A stretch of DNA of 64,000 bases. It comes from Rutidosis leptorrhynchoides (Eukaryota > Streptophyta > Magnoliopsida > Asterales > Asteraceae). The notes below the pieces were generated by a model. The model saw only the letters and a list, made by a program, of their open reading frames with translations. It was not told the origin of the DNA and did no database searches. The stretch is from contig NC_092343.1 of the NCBI RefSeq assembly GCF_046630445.1, positions 136,021,501-136,085,500 of the forward strand. The letters run 5' to 3'. The position numbers and the translations under genes are program-made. This document shows, piece after piece, positions 31,729 to 42,355 of this stretch; the stretch's first letter is position 1; each line of letters starts with the position of its first letter.

Positions 31729-34231
31729 TTACCCACACCTTAAAAGAAATTTCGTCCCGAAATTTAGTTGGTAGCAATAGTTGTTGCTTCTTACTCGAGA
31801 CCTTACGTTGTCAATGCTATGAATAAGTGAAGATACGTCCTTGGGCATTCCCACAAATTTTGACAGTCGAGATTTCAGTTTGTATTAAGACTTGGTTTAC
31901 GATCCACCATTTCAACCGGTTTTTCCCATGGAGGGGAGTTTGTCATCAATAGTAGGTTTATCTAGAAGGATAGCACATTCCTGTTCCGCAGGACACGTCT
32001 CTAAGTTTGTTACACGAAATGTAAGGTAAACGGAAACTTTAATTGAGTCAGGAGACCTAAACGGTAGGAGGCGGTTCCAATACGCCCCAAGATTTCAAAA
32101 GGATTAATATATCGCGGTTTTAACTTTCCCTGATTCCCGAAACGGATTACACCATCCCAAGGTGCGGGTTCTCAATATTACAAGGTTACTGACTTGGGAT
32201 TCAAGAGGTTTACGTCGAATATCGGTATAGCCCTTTTGGCGACTACGGGTCGTCTTGAGTCCTTCTCGGACTTGAACGATCTCAACTGTTATTTCTTGAA
32301 TGAGTTCGGATTCGGTGATTTGCTTGCCACATGCTTTGGTCCAACGAATAGGGGTATGACATTTGCGGTCATATAGGGTTTTGGAAGTGTGGCGTTAATA
32401 CACGAATGGTAACTGTTGTGTGAGAGGAGACAACTAAAGGCAACAATACAAGTTTGTAACATGTCTTTCCAAGATGTGAAACGTACGTTTGTTTGGTCCA
32501 TTGGTTGTGGATGATACACGGCACTCATGTTTGGACGGGTCCCCGAGGTTCCTTGTAAGGCATCCCGAATTTAGAAGTGAGACGAGTATCCCGATCTGAA
32601 ATTTTAATGGAGATGGTACGACGTGCCGAGCTAGAATTTTCTTTAAAACACGTTTGAACAGGTTTCGTTTCTCAAGAGGTCCGCACCGCGGAGGATCCAT
32701 CGGTTCCCGAAAATGGTTGTTAGGACTATTCACCATCGTGGCGAATACTAATATAATGTGAAGAGTTTCTCTCTCCATTGAGAAGTTTTATAAAAAGTTT
32801 CCATACACGGAAATGCGAGCGATAAGACAGGAGTGAAATGAGAACTTAGAATAGGATGAGTTCACACCTTGAGGTAACCATGTCGCGCACTTAGTGGTCG
32901 AATGTTGAGGCTTGGTGGGATAACGAGATAGTACACGTAGTTGTACGATAAGTCAAAGAAGAGTGAAGTATCCTTGGATTGGGTGTTATCTTAAGTTCCA
33001 GTAATATAAGGCAGAAAATGGTGAAATAACAGAGCTATGTAACATGGCACGTGTTGATGAGAAGGTTGATCGGGTCCATGATTAAGTATTCAAATTTTTC
33101 GAGCAAATTAACGAATTTCAGTTTCCTTGATTTCGAGTCGAGAGAGTATGCCTTTCGGGCATTCAAGTAGAAATATTTCCATATTTGAGTTCCAGGGTGC
33201 TAAACGAATTTAGCTAGTAAGGTTTGTGTGAAAGATCATGTTCAAAGTTCGGACACAGAGAGGTTTAAATTTTTCCCTCAGTGAGTTAACGAGTTTAAAG
33301 GTCGTTCAACACGAGAAAAGTCGGAAATGAATCTTCAGTGATAACCGGCGAGATCTAAGATTTTACGAATACAAGTCTGAGTCGTGAGGGTTTCCCGATT
33401 ACGTGTGGTTCCGATTGCGAGATGTATTGAGATACTTTGACCACTAACAACATGGTCTAAAAATTGAACTTCGTTTAACCAAAATTCTCACTTAGAGAAT
33501 TCGGTATAGAGTTGCTCTTTTCTCAAGTGTTCGAGCGTAAGTCGGAGACGTTGTTCATTTTCTTCTTCGTTTGAATAGGTTTAGAACATCAATTATAAGT
33601 ACGGTAACGATTTTGTCTAAATATGTTTGCACAAGCGGCTCCGGAGGTTTATAAATACAGACGGAGCCTTAGATTAACTGAACGGTACTAAGAGAGATTT
33701 ACAACTATCGTAGCGAGTTCGGAAAATGGTTTAGGAGACATCGTCTCCCTCAACCCGCAATTGATGATAACAAGGATGGAGATCGATTTGGTATACACAC
33801 GAGATCCTCGTACTTGATCAAGAGTTCATTGATACGGGGAAAAAGAATATCGGGTCTTAACCTGAAATTATTTAGTTCACAATAATCTATACAAGATGAT
33901 AGGGAAACATTTCTTCTTAACGAATAGGTTTTGAGCTCCTCAGTTCTATAGGTGTCAAGTCAAAATTCAAATTATCCACCCAATAAGTTTAACGTACATC
34001 CTCCGATATAAATTTGGTGGCACACAATAGTTTTCCGTGGGTCACTTGAATGGCCTAAGTAATATCTAGGGGGAGTGGTGGAGTGCAAAAAGTACGATTC
34101 AAAGTCTCGGTTATAAAACGTCTAACGGTAACTGAATCGAATAAGTATGAAATATACGGGTTGTTGTGAAGAAACGTACCCGTGACTAGTCCATCGTCAT
34201 CTCGGGCATCCTAGGTGTCGATGTTGAAAGT
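31729..34231 (-). pseudogene. Gypsy-2 pol remnants
   Basis: On the minus strand only scattered similarity remains: an RT-like stretch DYCELNNFRLRPDILFPRIN (about 33890-33810), an integrase-like stretch with YHPQ and LLSHNSYHSCIN (about 32515-32390), and the integrase C-terminal block GKLKPRYINPFEILGRIGTA (about 32130-32070). All hold stops and shifts, and 2.5 kb is too little for protease, RT, RNase H and integrase together. A polypurine-type region (TTTCGGGACGAAATTTC on the minus strand) precedes the 3' LTR. Confidence 0.75.
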
Positions 34232-35275
34232 TCAACGGCGGGCGTTGGGGTTGGCTTTCTTCTTTGGGCACGCATTCCTATAATGACCCGGTTGGCCATA
34301 TTCGAAACAAACAACTGCCCTTGGCGCATTGGGCGTCTTTTGAGCGACGGTAATGGTACTTTTACAAATATGGGCCACATGGCCACTTCTTTGACACCTG
34401 ATGCAAAATGGTTTGCCACATTCACCCAAATGATGTTTGCGACATTCGTTACAGTAGGGCAGGTTTCTGGCATACCCTTTCTTGCAGTCGGAGGTGAAGG
34501 ACTTCTTGGTGAAGTTGTTGTTGTAGTTGCTCGATGGAGAGGCTTCCCATTTTCGTTTTTTATTACCCGGTTGGTCCTCGGCCATTGGTTTCGGCGCTTC
34601 AATTTCATTCACCATTTTTATAGATTGGCGGGCCATCGTTAAAGCTTCTTGTAGGTTGGCGGGTTTGGATAACATTACCCCGTGTTGAACGCTCTTCGGG
34701 AGGCCATCCATGTAAAGTTCGACTCTTAGGGATTCGGGAGTCATGAGATTTGGACACATTAAGACTAGTTCGGTAAACCGTTGATTATAAGCTTCGAGGT
34801 CATTCCCGACCGTTTTTAAATTCCTTAGACCCTGTTCGAGCCTTCGAGTCTCGTTGCGCGGGAAGTATTCGGTGATCATTCTTTCTCTTAATTCGGTCCA
34901 AGAGAGTGTAAGGGCCTCATCGATACCCACTGATTGTACATACGTGTTCCACCATGAGAGAGCAACACCGGTGAAAGTGAGGGTGGAAAACTTGACCTTA
35001 TCTTGGTCCTGACAACCGCTTATGTTAAAAACGGCTTCCGTTTGTTCGAACCATCGGGTGAGAGCAATTGGTCCCCCGGGTCCATCGAAAGTGGGAGGTT
35101 TGTACCCCATGAAGTTTTTGTAGGAGCACCCCTCGTTTGAATTACCGGCTCCATGATTGTTGTTGTGGTTGGAGAAGTGATCGGCCACGGCCTCACCCAC
35201 GGCGGTGGCTATCATTCGTTGAAGGGCTTGTTCTAAAGTTTCGGAAAGGGTATTGTGTTGACCTTGGTGAGCCAT
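34232..35275 (-). CDS. Gypsy-2 Gag (about 347 aa)
   Basis: I chose the ATG at 35275 (MAHQGQ), 9 codons inside a longer open frame starting at 35302. A Retrotrans_gag domain is present (FDGPGGPIALTRWFEQTEAV, FTGVALSWWNTYVQSVG, YNQRFTELVLMCP). The first zinc knuckle CIRCQRSGHVAHIC is intact. The second reads CFEYGQPGHYRNAC, with Tyr in place of the second Cys. The frame has no stop while the adjoining pol is destroyed, so gag seems to have been kept longer than pol. Confidence 0.85.
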   Translation of the reverse strand: MAHQGQHNTLSETLEQALQRMIATAVGEAVADHFSNHNNNHGAGNSNEGCSYKNFMGYKPPTFDGPGGPIALTRWFEQTEAVFNISGCQDQDKVKFSTLTFTGVALSWWNTYVQSVGIDEALTLSWTELRERMITEYFPRNETRRLEQGLRNLKTVGNDLEAYNQRFTELVLMCPNLMTPESLRVELYMDGLPKSVQHGVMLSKPANLQEALTMARQSIKMVNEIEAPKPMAEDQPGNKKRKWEASPSSNYNNNFTKKSFTSDCKKGYARNLPYCNECRKHHLGECGKPFCIRCQRSGHVAHICKSTITVAQKTPNAPRAVVCFEYGQPGHYRNACPKKKANPNARR

Positions 35276-35685
35276 TGTTCCTTCATGACACAAGAATATC
35301 ATTGATTAGTATTCTTAACAATACGAATTGTGATATGGAATAATGATGAAGAGAAAACTTTCCTTGACTCGCCTTAAATTCTTTATGTCGTAATGTCGGA
35401 ACGTTCATATGAGTCACCGTAATATAATCCTGGCAATTATATTACCCTGATTCATATGTGCATTCGACATTATTCTATAAAGTCAAGGTGGCGCGTCAAT
35501 CAAATTAAACAACGAAAGATTTAGATGAAGCGAGAGTTAGTTATGAGTAGAAACGTTTGAGTATAAATGCACAAATAGTCAAGTAATTCCTACTTCAAGT
35601 CTATATGCCGGTTGTAGTCTAGATTCACTAATGTACCCTATGACTCGGGATTGACACCAATGAACTCTAAATCTCTACAACCAAG

Positions 35686-35697
35686 GCTCTGATACCA
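35686..35697 (-). promoter_or_regulatory. Primer binding site of Gypsy-2
   Basis: TGGTATCAGAGC on the minus strand, two bases from the 5' LTR, which begins at 35700 on that side. Confidence 0.9.
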
Positions 35698-35699
35698 CT

Positions 35700-38047
35700 T
35701 GTAGCGACCCCGACAAATCGTCAATTGACGGCATCGACTACTTAGGTCCCGTTGCGTGGTCATAGTTCTTTAACGTGACGTTTGACCAAAGATATGTCGC
35801 ATTCCTTTCAAAAATAAAGATTGTTTCAAAGTTTACAAGAATTGTTCATCCGAAAGTTACGTTACAAGGTTATAGTTACATGTGAAACCTATGCGACACA
35901 GTTTTAAAGAAAGTCAAAAGACGTTCCATGAAATGCATGTATACACGACATCCAAAGCAAGTATCAAATAATGAGCGGAAGCATGTTTCACATAGCGTTC
36001 AAAGACCTGAGAAAAATGTAGAAATCTGTCAACGAAAATGTTGGTGAAATCATAGGTTTAAGTAAGTAAGTGAGTAAAAGTAAGTCGAACCACAAGATTT
36101 GCAACATTGATAAAATAGTAGTACATTCTAAAAGTTAATATTCACGAGCACCCAATTATCAAGGCTTAACATTCCATCCGATGAACCCCATTAATAGTGC
36201 TAGAACAACACTGTTTCTCGAAAATATATTTCATCTGTGGGCGGTAGCGAACCGTCCAAGATGAGGGTTTGTCAAACCCATATGGCCATACAACATAAGT
36301 TCACGCCTACACTTACACACTGCAAGAGTAACTAATGATAATCGAATTGAGGATTTTGTTCTAAACTCGTATGTAGAATGTTTGTTTTCATGTACTTGTG
36401 TTCACTTAGTTAAAAGCAACGTTTATGTTTTCTCATCCCAAAAGTAAGTTCAAAGAGTAAAATGTGGGACTATGATCTCACCTTGAGTGCAAGAGTAATA
36501 AAGTACTTCAACAAGTAAACGAGTGCAAAGACAAAGCTAGTCTTGACCTAAACATATACGTTGTATCAATAACGGTAAACACGATAGGTTAAAGATGTTC
36601 AATTAGTCCTATGGCTCGCTACGACTCGATTATAAAGCATGTGAATCAAATTGTCAAGTTTCATGCAAGATACAAGTATAGAATCATGTTAGAAAGATTG
36701 CATAATCATTTGGTTAAGTTTGACAAAAGTCAAACTTTGGTCGGGTCAAAGTCAACAAAAAAGTCAACGCGTTCGGGTCGGGTCTCGAACTATTTTTCTG
36801 AGGTTTTTATTCATATATAAGCATGTTAGAACAAGTCTCATGTGAATCGGAGGTCTACAGCGTGCCAAACATTTTTCTTATTTTGACCAAGGAGGTCAGA
36901 GCCTGGACACGGCTTATGCCACGCCGCGACAATACACGGGAGCTGGTACCTGGCCAGTTTCAAATGTTCAAGTCTTGATCCAAAATTCATTTTAGCACAA
37001 AATGCAAACCGTAAACATTTAGAACTCGCACCTTATATCGTTGGAAAGCTCTTTTGACAAGGAACATAACTAAACATGTTTCATCAAACAAAAACATCAT
37101 TTCCAATAACCGATTTCTCGTCATGTGATCATTTAAAGTCCATTTTCAAGTTTCAAGTTCACAAAATGTATTTTAATTTTCGAGAATCCAATTCACACAT
37201 ATGATATGCCGTTTTGAAGGTAATGAAACATGTATTACAACTAAACACTAACAATTAACATTTCATGGCATTCAAGCATCAAAAAGTTCATCTCAAGAAC
37301 GATCAAACCCTAATCAAGAATCACAAAATCATTAATCATGTTTTTGAAGTTTTACAAATCAACCTACACATCAAAATGAAGCTAGTGATACTAGTAACAC
37401 AATTAAAACATGAACTTTAACAATTTAACAACATTTAATCTTCCAAAATCAAAGATTAAGCAACCCATTTTCAAGTGTTCCAACTAGTTACTCAAAACAA
37501 CAAATCGAACAAAAAAAACATATATTCATGTTATACACGAGCCATAGACACTAATTAACACTTTTATAATTCAAAAACATCAAGAACACAAAATCTAGTG
37601 ATTTTAGAAAGTTACCCAAATGAGATGAAATTGGTATCAAGTCGAAGAGGATGAAGAGAGGATTCCAAATATGTAATTTGTTTTGATGTTAGCCTCCAAA
37701 TCCAAAATTAGATGATGAATCTTGTTTGAGTTCTTGAGAGGAAAATGGAAGTATGAAAAGAGAGAAAGAGAGAAAATGAGAGGAGGAGGTTGAAGGTTTG
37801 ACTAGTTGACCTAGTTAAATCTTTGGCCTCTTTGCAAGTTTAGTCCCTCTAGTTCGGTTGCGGGTGCATGAATTAACCAAACGAATTATTTTGAATTACA
37901 CGAGAGTACGAGAGATGTTATAATCCAATAACGAAAATATTTTAAGAATGTTAGCTAATGGAGGATACGAATCGAGATACTGAGGATATTATTAAAATAA
38001 AAAGACGGGCGTTAAAATAATTTAACGGAAAAATGCGGGATGTTACA
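35700..38047 (-). repeat. Gypsy-2 5' LTR
   Basis: 2348 bp, near-identical to 29362-31728 apart from scattered single changes and the 21-bp deletion at the palindrome. It is followed by the GCATT target duplication. Confidence 0.9.
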
Positions 38048-38052
38048 GCATT

Positions 38053-39282
38053 TCTTCAAGGCGACAAGGTGAGTGTTAATATCCTATATGCATATGTATG
38101 TGTAGGATGGGTGCGGGTCGGGTGAAGTGATTCTCGACTATTGGAGCTCACTTCACACATAGGTGGATTTGATGGACTTTGATATGAGTCCAATTGGCAC
38201 GGTTGTGCGTTTTGGTTGACCACCTTTGGCGAGGTAAACATTTGTGTGTACGTTATCACACGTGGTTGTGATTTGGATGTTATAACCCCAATGGCGAAGG
38301 GTTGATTTGTCGTGATGTGGATAACCCCGATGTGGTGGATTTTATAATCCCGTGACCGTGGGTTTGAATTGGAGAAGTGGATCTCGTGTAGTTCGAATTC
38401 ACGATGACGCGTGTAGTTCGGTCATCTTATTGGAAATGAATCTCGTGTAGTTCGGATTCATGGTGACTAGTGTAGTTCAGTCATCTTATTGAGGTAGTAA
38501 TCTCGTGTGGTTTCGGATTACTAAGGCTCGTGTAGTTCGGCCAACCTCGATGTTGTGAAGATAGTAATCTCGTGTGGGTTCAGATTACTAAGGCTCGTGT
38601 AGCTCGGCCAATCTTCATTGTGGTGTTTTGGTATTCGGTAATGGGTTAAGGGGTTAACCTTATTTGTTTTATATTGTTCTTTGTATATTAATGTAATATT
38701 GTATTGTAGCTAATCCTCCGGGTGTAGCTTATTGGCGTTGTTCACATCGTCGTTGGTGAACTTACACCTTGTTGATATCTTTAGCTTGTTGCTTAGAGAT
38801 AGTACGGTATGCTTAGTGTAGTTGCCTTATTTATGGATGCTTCGGTATGCGGTATTTGATATTTGGGTGGCGTGTCCATTTTATACATATATATGTATGT
38901 AGTATATTTTCATTCACTAAGCATTAGCTTACCCTCTCATTGTTGCTATTTTTATAGGATCGCATGCTTGGCGGCTCGGGTAAGCTTGGGGATTAGAGAT
39001 CTTGGCTAGGTTGCTTAGAAGATCTTGCTTTTGTACTCGATTAGGATTTGGGTAGCTTAGTCCCAAATCTCCATGCTCGGTTTTGTTGGAAACTAAACTA
39101 GTCGGGTCGTGTATGTCCGTTTGGACAATTAATTAATGTATTAAATGTTTTAAGGTTTATTAAACCTTCTATTGTATTAAAGATGTTTATGGAAACACAA
39201 TTGGGACCTAAAGTGTTATTTAAAGCGTATTAAAAGGAAAAAATTTTTATGGGCCGGTTTTAATACAGGTTGGGTCGTTACA
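38053..39282 (+). repeat. Gypsy-1 5' LTR, second half
   Basis: Continues the LTR after the Gypsy-2 insertion and is collinear with 44259-45365. It holds two three-way-junction modules (38491-38616) and ends GGGTCGTTACA before the primer site. Confidence 0.88.
38491..38616 (+). repeat. Two three-way-junction hairpin modules in Gypsy-1 5' LTR
   Basis: Module 1 (38491-38548): outer stem GAGGT/ACCTC encloses hairpin AGTAATC/GATTACT and hairpin GGC/GCC, both with a TCGTGTRGTTYCG-type loop. Module 2 (38557-38616): outer stem GAAGAT/ATCTTC encloses the same two hairpins. The outer stems differ but each is perfectly complementary. Further single hairpins with the same loop lie just upstream: GATGAC/GTCATC and ATGAATC/GATTCAT. 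The 3' LTR carries the same pair at 44694-44751 and 44760-44819. Confidence 0.8.
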
Positions 39283-39284
39283 AG

Positions 39285-39296
39285 TGGTATCAGAGC
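39285..39296 (+). promoter_or_regulatory. Primer binding site of Gypsy-1
   Basis: TGGTATCAGAGC two bases after the 5' LTR, complementary to initiator tRNA-Met. Confidence 0.92.
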
Positions 39297-39723
39297 ATGG
39301 TCTAAGGGATTTAGGTGACTTGAGATAGGTGCCTAGACTTAGACTTTTGTGTGTGCTTAATTTGTTGCGGGACTTATAGGAGTACGGGTCGGAATAGGTT
39401 ATAGTTAGTGCCTTGTTTGTAGGTGGACTAACGTTTATATTAGTAATGCGGATATTATTAATATATTAATTGTGTTGTGATAATAATTCTCGCGTATGAG
39501 CATATCGCGTAGAATTTTGTTTGTGTTTGTTTATATCATCGAGCGAGGCGGTCGTTGTACTAACGAGTTGATACGGCGTGTGTGCATAATAAGGACTTGC
39601 AAACCTTATTACGGGTGCAAATCGTGTCTAGCAAGTGATGTACGATGAGTGTTGAGCAAGATGGGGCGGTGTTATGCGTGTTGCTTTATACGTTCGTGAT
39701 CTAATGGTTTTGCATTCTTTAGA

Positions 39724-40665
39724 ATGACGACGCGAAACGAGATCAGGACGAATGACGAGGAGTTTAACTCTAGAGTTGCGGCCGCCGTTACGGAGCAAAT
39801 GAGTGCGTTTCGAGAAGAAATGGATAGGAAGTATTCCGAATCTCGGAGTAGTGGTGAAATGGAGCATTGTCTTAAGAGCTTCATGAGGACTAAACCCCCG
39901 ATGTATGACGGGAAACCGGTTCCTTTGGTAAGCACAACTTGGATCTCGGATGTCGAAGGGTGTTTTCGTACTATTGAATGCCCTCCTGAGAAGAGGACAA
40001 GACTCGCTACTAGTTTTTTGCGGGGTAGGGCAAAGGATTGGTTGGATGGTAAGATTGATCTTGTCGGTGGTGAACCGTTTATGGCGTTATCGTGGGGCGG
40101 GTTTAAGAAGGAATTCTTCGAGGAGTTTTGGACTTCAGCCGATTTCTCGGAAATGCGTAATGAGTTGCGAAATTTGCAACAGGGTTCTATGGATTTGAAT
40201 ACTCTCAAGACGACCTTTATGGCGAAGGCTCGTTTTTGCCCAGAGTATTTGGGGAATGATAATTTGTTGATGCAAGATTTCTATCGAACCTTGAATGATG
40301 ACTTGAAGAATAAGATTAGCCGGGGTCACGCGAAATCGTTTGTGGAATTATTCGCCGTGGCTAGAGGTTTCGAGTCGTATACGCGATCAAAGATTGGTGA
40401 ACCTTCAAGTGAGAGAAGGGTTGTTTCGTATGGTGCTCCGAGTAAGAGGACTAAGGGTCCGAGTGTGAGCACGGGTGGTACGCGGACGGGTATACCGGAT
40501 TCTAGTGCATCTAGATGTTATAATTGTGGCATGAGGGGTCACAAGTCTTGGGAATGTTCGGTACCAAAGGGTGATGGTATGGTGTGTTTCAATTGCCAAG
40601 AAGAAGGACATCGTAAGTCGGAATATCCCAAGTTAACGGGGACGAGTGCGGCAAGGAGACGTTAA
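39724..40665 (+). CDS. Gypsy-1 Gag (313 aa)
   Basis: Complete frame from ATG at 39724. An N-terminal helical region (AAAVTEQMSAFREEMDRKYS) is followed by a Retrotrans_gag domain (WISDVEGCFRTIECPPEKRT, LRGRAKDWLDGKID, FKKEFFEEFW, FCPEYLGNDN; about residues 75-200). Two zinc knuckles lie near the C-terminus: CYNCGMRGHKSWEC, complete, and CFNCQEEGHRKSEY, with Tyr at the last Cys. It is the only gene in the element. No protease motif follows in any frame that I could recognise. It would form particles or bind the element's RNA, with pol functions supplied by a relative (inference from TR-GAG elements). Confidence 0.87.
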   Translation: MTTRNEIRTNDEEFNSRVAAAVTEQMSAFREEMDRKYSESRSSGEMEHCLKSFMRTKPPMYDGKPVPLVSTTWISDVEGCFRTIECPPEKRTRLATSFLRGRAKDWLDGKIDLVGGEPFMALSWGGFKKEFFEEFWTSADFSEMRNELRNLQQGSMDLNTLKTTFMAKARFCPEYLGNDNLLMQDFYRTLNDDLKNKISRGHAKSFVELFAVARGFESYTRSKIGEPSSERRVVSYGAPSKRTKGPSVSTGGTRTGIPDSSASRCYNCGMRGHKSWECSVPKGDGMVCFNCQEEGHRKSEYPKLTGTSAARRR

Positions 40666-41771
40666 GGTACGTTTCGTTTTAATAAATATGTCCTTTGATT
40701 ATTTATTAAGTGCCGTTTGAATTTAAGTTTATTAAATGCATTGTGTTGTGCATGTTATTGATATGGGTGACGTTCCTAATGGAAGTACCCTATGGCGACG
40801 CTTTGATTGATGGGCGAAGGGCGTAAGACTTGGTGCAACCAAGCATTCCTTAGTATTTGGAAATGTTTCTACCAAGCCATGGAAATGGGTTTTGGTGTTC
40901 GATTGTTAAGCGCGTGTTCGCTTGTGTGTTGGAGTTGATGAACCATGAGGTTCGACGGGTGGGATGAAACCCTTGAGATCGAGTGTTTTGAATCTCGATG
41001 TATGTTGGTAATGGAGTTTATATGATGCGACATTAGGTGCCTCTTTTATACCTACTAGCGTGGTGTTCAACTCCGATTGTGTTGCGGTTATATTTTACTT
41101 AGGGTACCGAAGTGAAACCCTTAGGTACATGAGTGATCGGGTGAAAGTTGACAAACTATAGCAATTGGATGATTGCGAGGGTATAGTTTGTGTAATCGTG
41201 GTACACTTTTCGTTTGAAGTGTTTAAGGATTGATTGAAATCCTTCGTGTGCTCAAGGCTGGAGCAAGATATGGTGATGGGTCGTGTGAGCCCAATCATTT
41301 GTAAAGTCTACCTTTGGTAGCATTGTACAGTTGTACGAGTTGTGGATATGGGATGTAGTTCCAAGTGGGGGAATTACACTCCCGCACGAGGAAGTTTTAG
41401 TGTGAGATTTCGGATGATGCTTTTGGTAGATCCGAAAAATGTTGTCGAGACCTGGTTTTGGTCGATTTGTGGTAGATTACAATTTCGAATAAATTGTACT
41501 TATGGTTTGGATTTGAATTATCACCGATGTGGTAATGTGGTAAATCTCGTTGAGAGATAATGGACGTGTTTGGTGAGCAAGTTGAAATCCTTCGGTTAAG
41601 GGAGGTGTGTGTCGGATTCTCTTCTAGAGAATTATTATTTTGTGCCTATGTTTGATATAGGTGGTTCTTGCTCGAGTGTGTGAATGGTTAGTGGTATCCG
41701 TTAGGATTCACTATGGCGTAGCAGAGCGCGATGTTACGCTACTCGTCGTTCGAGGCCAAAAGGGCGTTGAT
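40666..41771 (+). other. Gypsy-1 interior downstream of gag, non-coding
   Basis: No frame with similarity to protease, RT or integrase. G/T-rich sense strand with many short self-complementary words. It separates gag from the hairpin arrays. Confidence 0.6.
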
Positions 41772-42020
41772 TGATGAAGCATGACTTTCGGAGTCCGCTG
41801 ACTTCATCATGGTATTGGTGATTGATGAAGCATGACCTTTAGGGTCCGCTGACTTCATCATGGGAGTATGCGATTGGTGGAGCATGACCTTCGGGGTCCG
41901 CTGACTACATCATGAGCGAGGTGTTATATCGGTGAAGCATGACCGTTGACGGGGTCTGCTGACTTCATCCGGTGTTGAGATTGGTGAAGCATAATCTTCG
42001 GGTCCGCTGACTTCATCATG
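41772..42020 (+). repeat. Hairpin array 1 in Gypsy-1 interior (five units of about 50 bp)
   Basis: Each unit reads GATGAAG-CAT-GACY-loop-RGTC-CGCTGA-CTTCATC. The outer stem TGATGAAG/CTTCATCA encloses an inner stem that changes in step: GACT/AGTC in unit 1, GACC/GGTC in units 2 and 3. Loops are often TTCGG. Units 4 and 5 have GGTGAAG against CTTCATC, which keeps pairing through a G-U wobble in sense RNA. Unit 3 has a weakened outer stem. Confidence 0.8.
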
Positions 42021-42341
42021 GTAGTGGATCGCGTGCGGTTTCGGATTCACGATGACGCGTGTGGTTTCGGTCATCTTATTGTGGAAGTGAGTCGCGTGTA
42101 GTTCGGATTCACAAATGACTCGTGTGGTTTCGGTCATTGTATTGAGGAGTGAGTCTCGTGTAGTTCGGATTCACAAATGACTCGTGTTGTTCGGTCATTC
42201 CTCCGGGATAGTGACTCTCGTGTAGTTCGGATTCACTAAGGCGCGTGTAGTTCGGCCAATCCCGATTGTTGTTGTGGTGAAGGTAGTGAGTCGCATGTAG
42301 TTCGGATTCACTAAGGCGCGTGTGTTTTCGGCCAGCCTTCA
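42021..42341 (+). repeat. Three-way-junction array in Gypsy-1 interior
   Basis: Three full modules: 42144-42203 (outer stem GAGGA/TCCTC), 42204-42264 (CGGGAT/ATCCCG) and 42278-42341 (TGAAGG/CCTTCA). Each encloses hairpin GTGAGTC-type/GATTCAC and a second hairpin, ATGAC/GTCAT or GGC/GCC, with loops of the kind CGCGTGTAGTTCG. Additional hairpins of the same type without a clear outer stem lie at 42021-42143. The same module type occurs in the LTRs of this element. Confidence 0.82.
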
Positions 42342-42355
42342 GGTTGTGTGATCTG

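Larger units (their letters stand above)
29362..38047 (-). mobile_element. Gypsy-2: LTR retrotransposon with open gag and ruined pol (inner element)
   Basis: LTRs of 2367 bp (29362-31728) and 2348 bp (35700-38047) start TGTAGCGACCCC and end ATGTTACA on the plus strand, flanked by GCATT (29357-29361, 38048-38052). The primer site lies on the minus strand at 35697-35686, so the element reads leftward. LTRs look about 98% identical with one 21-bp deletion. The interior (3.97 kb) has an open gag (34232-35275), then only degenerate traces of RT and integrase in a space too short for a full pol. It was inserted into the 5' LTR of Gypsy-1. Confidence 0.9.
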
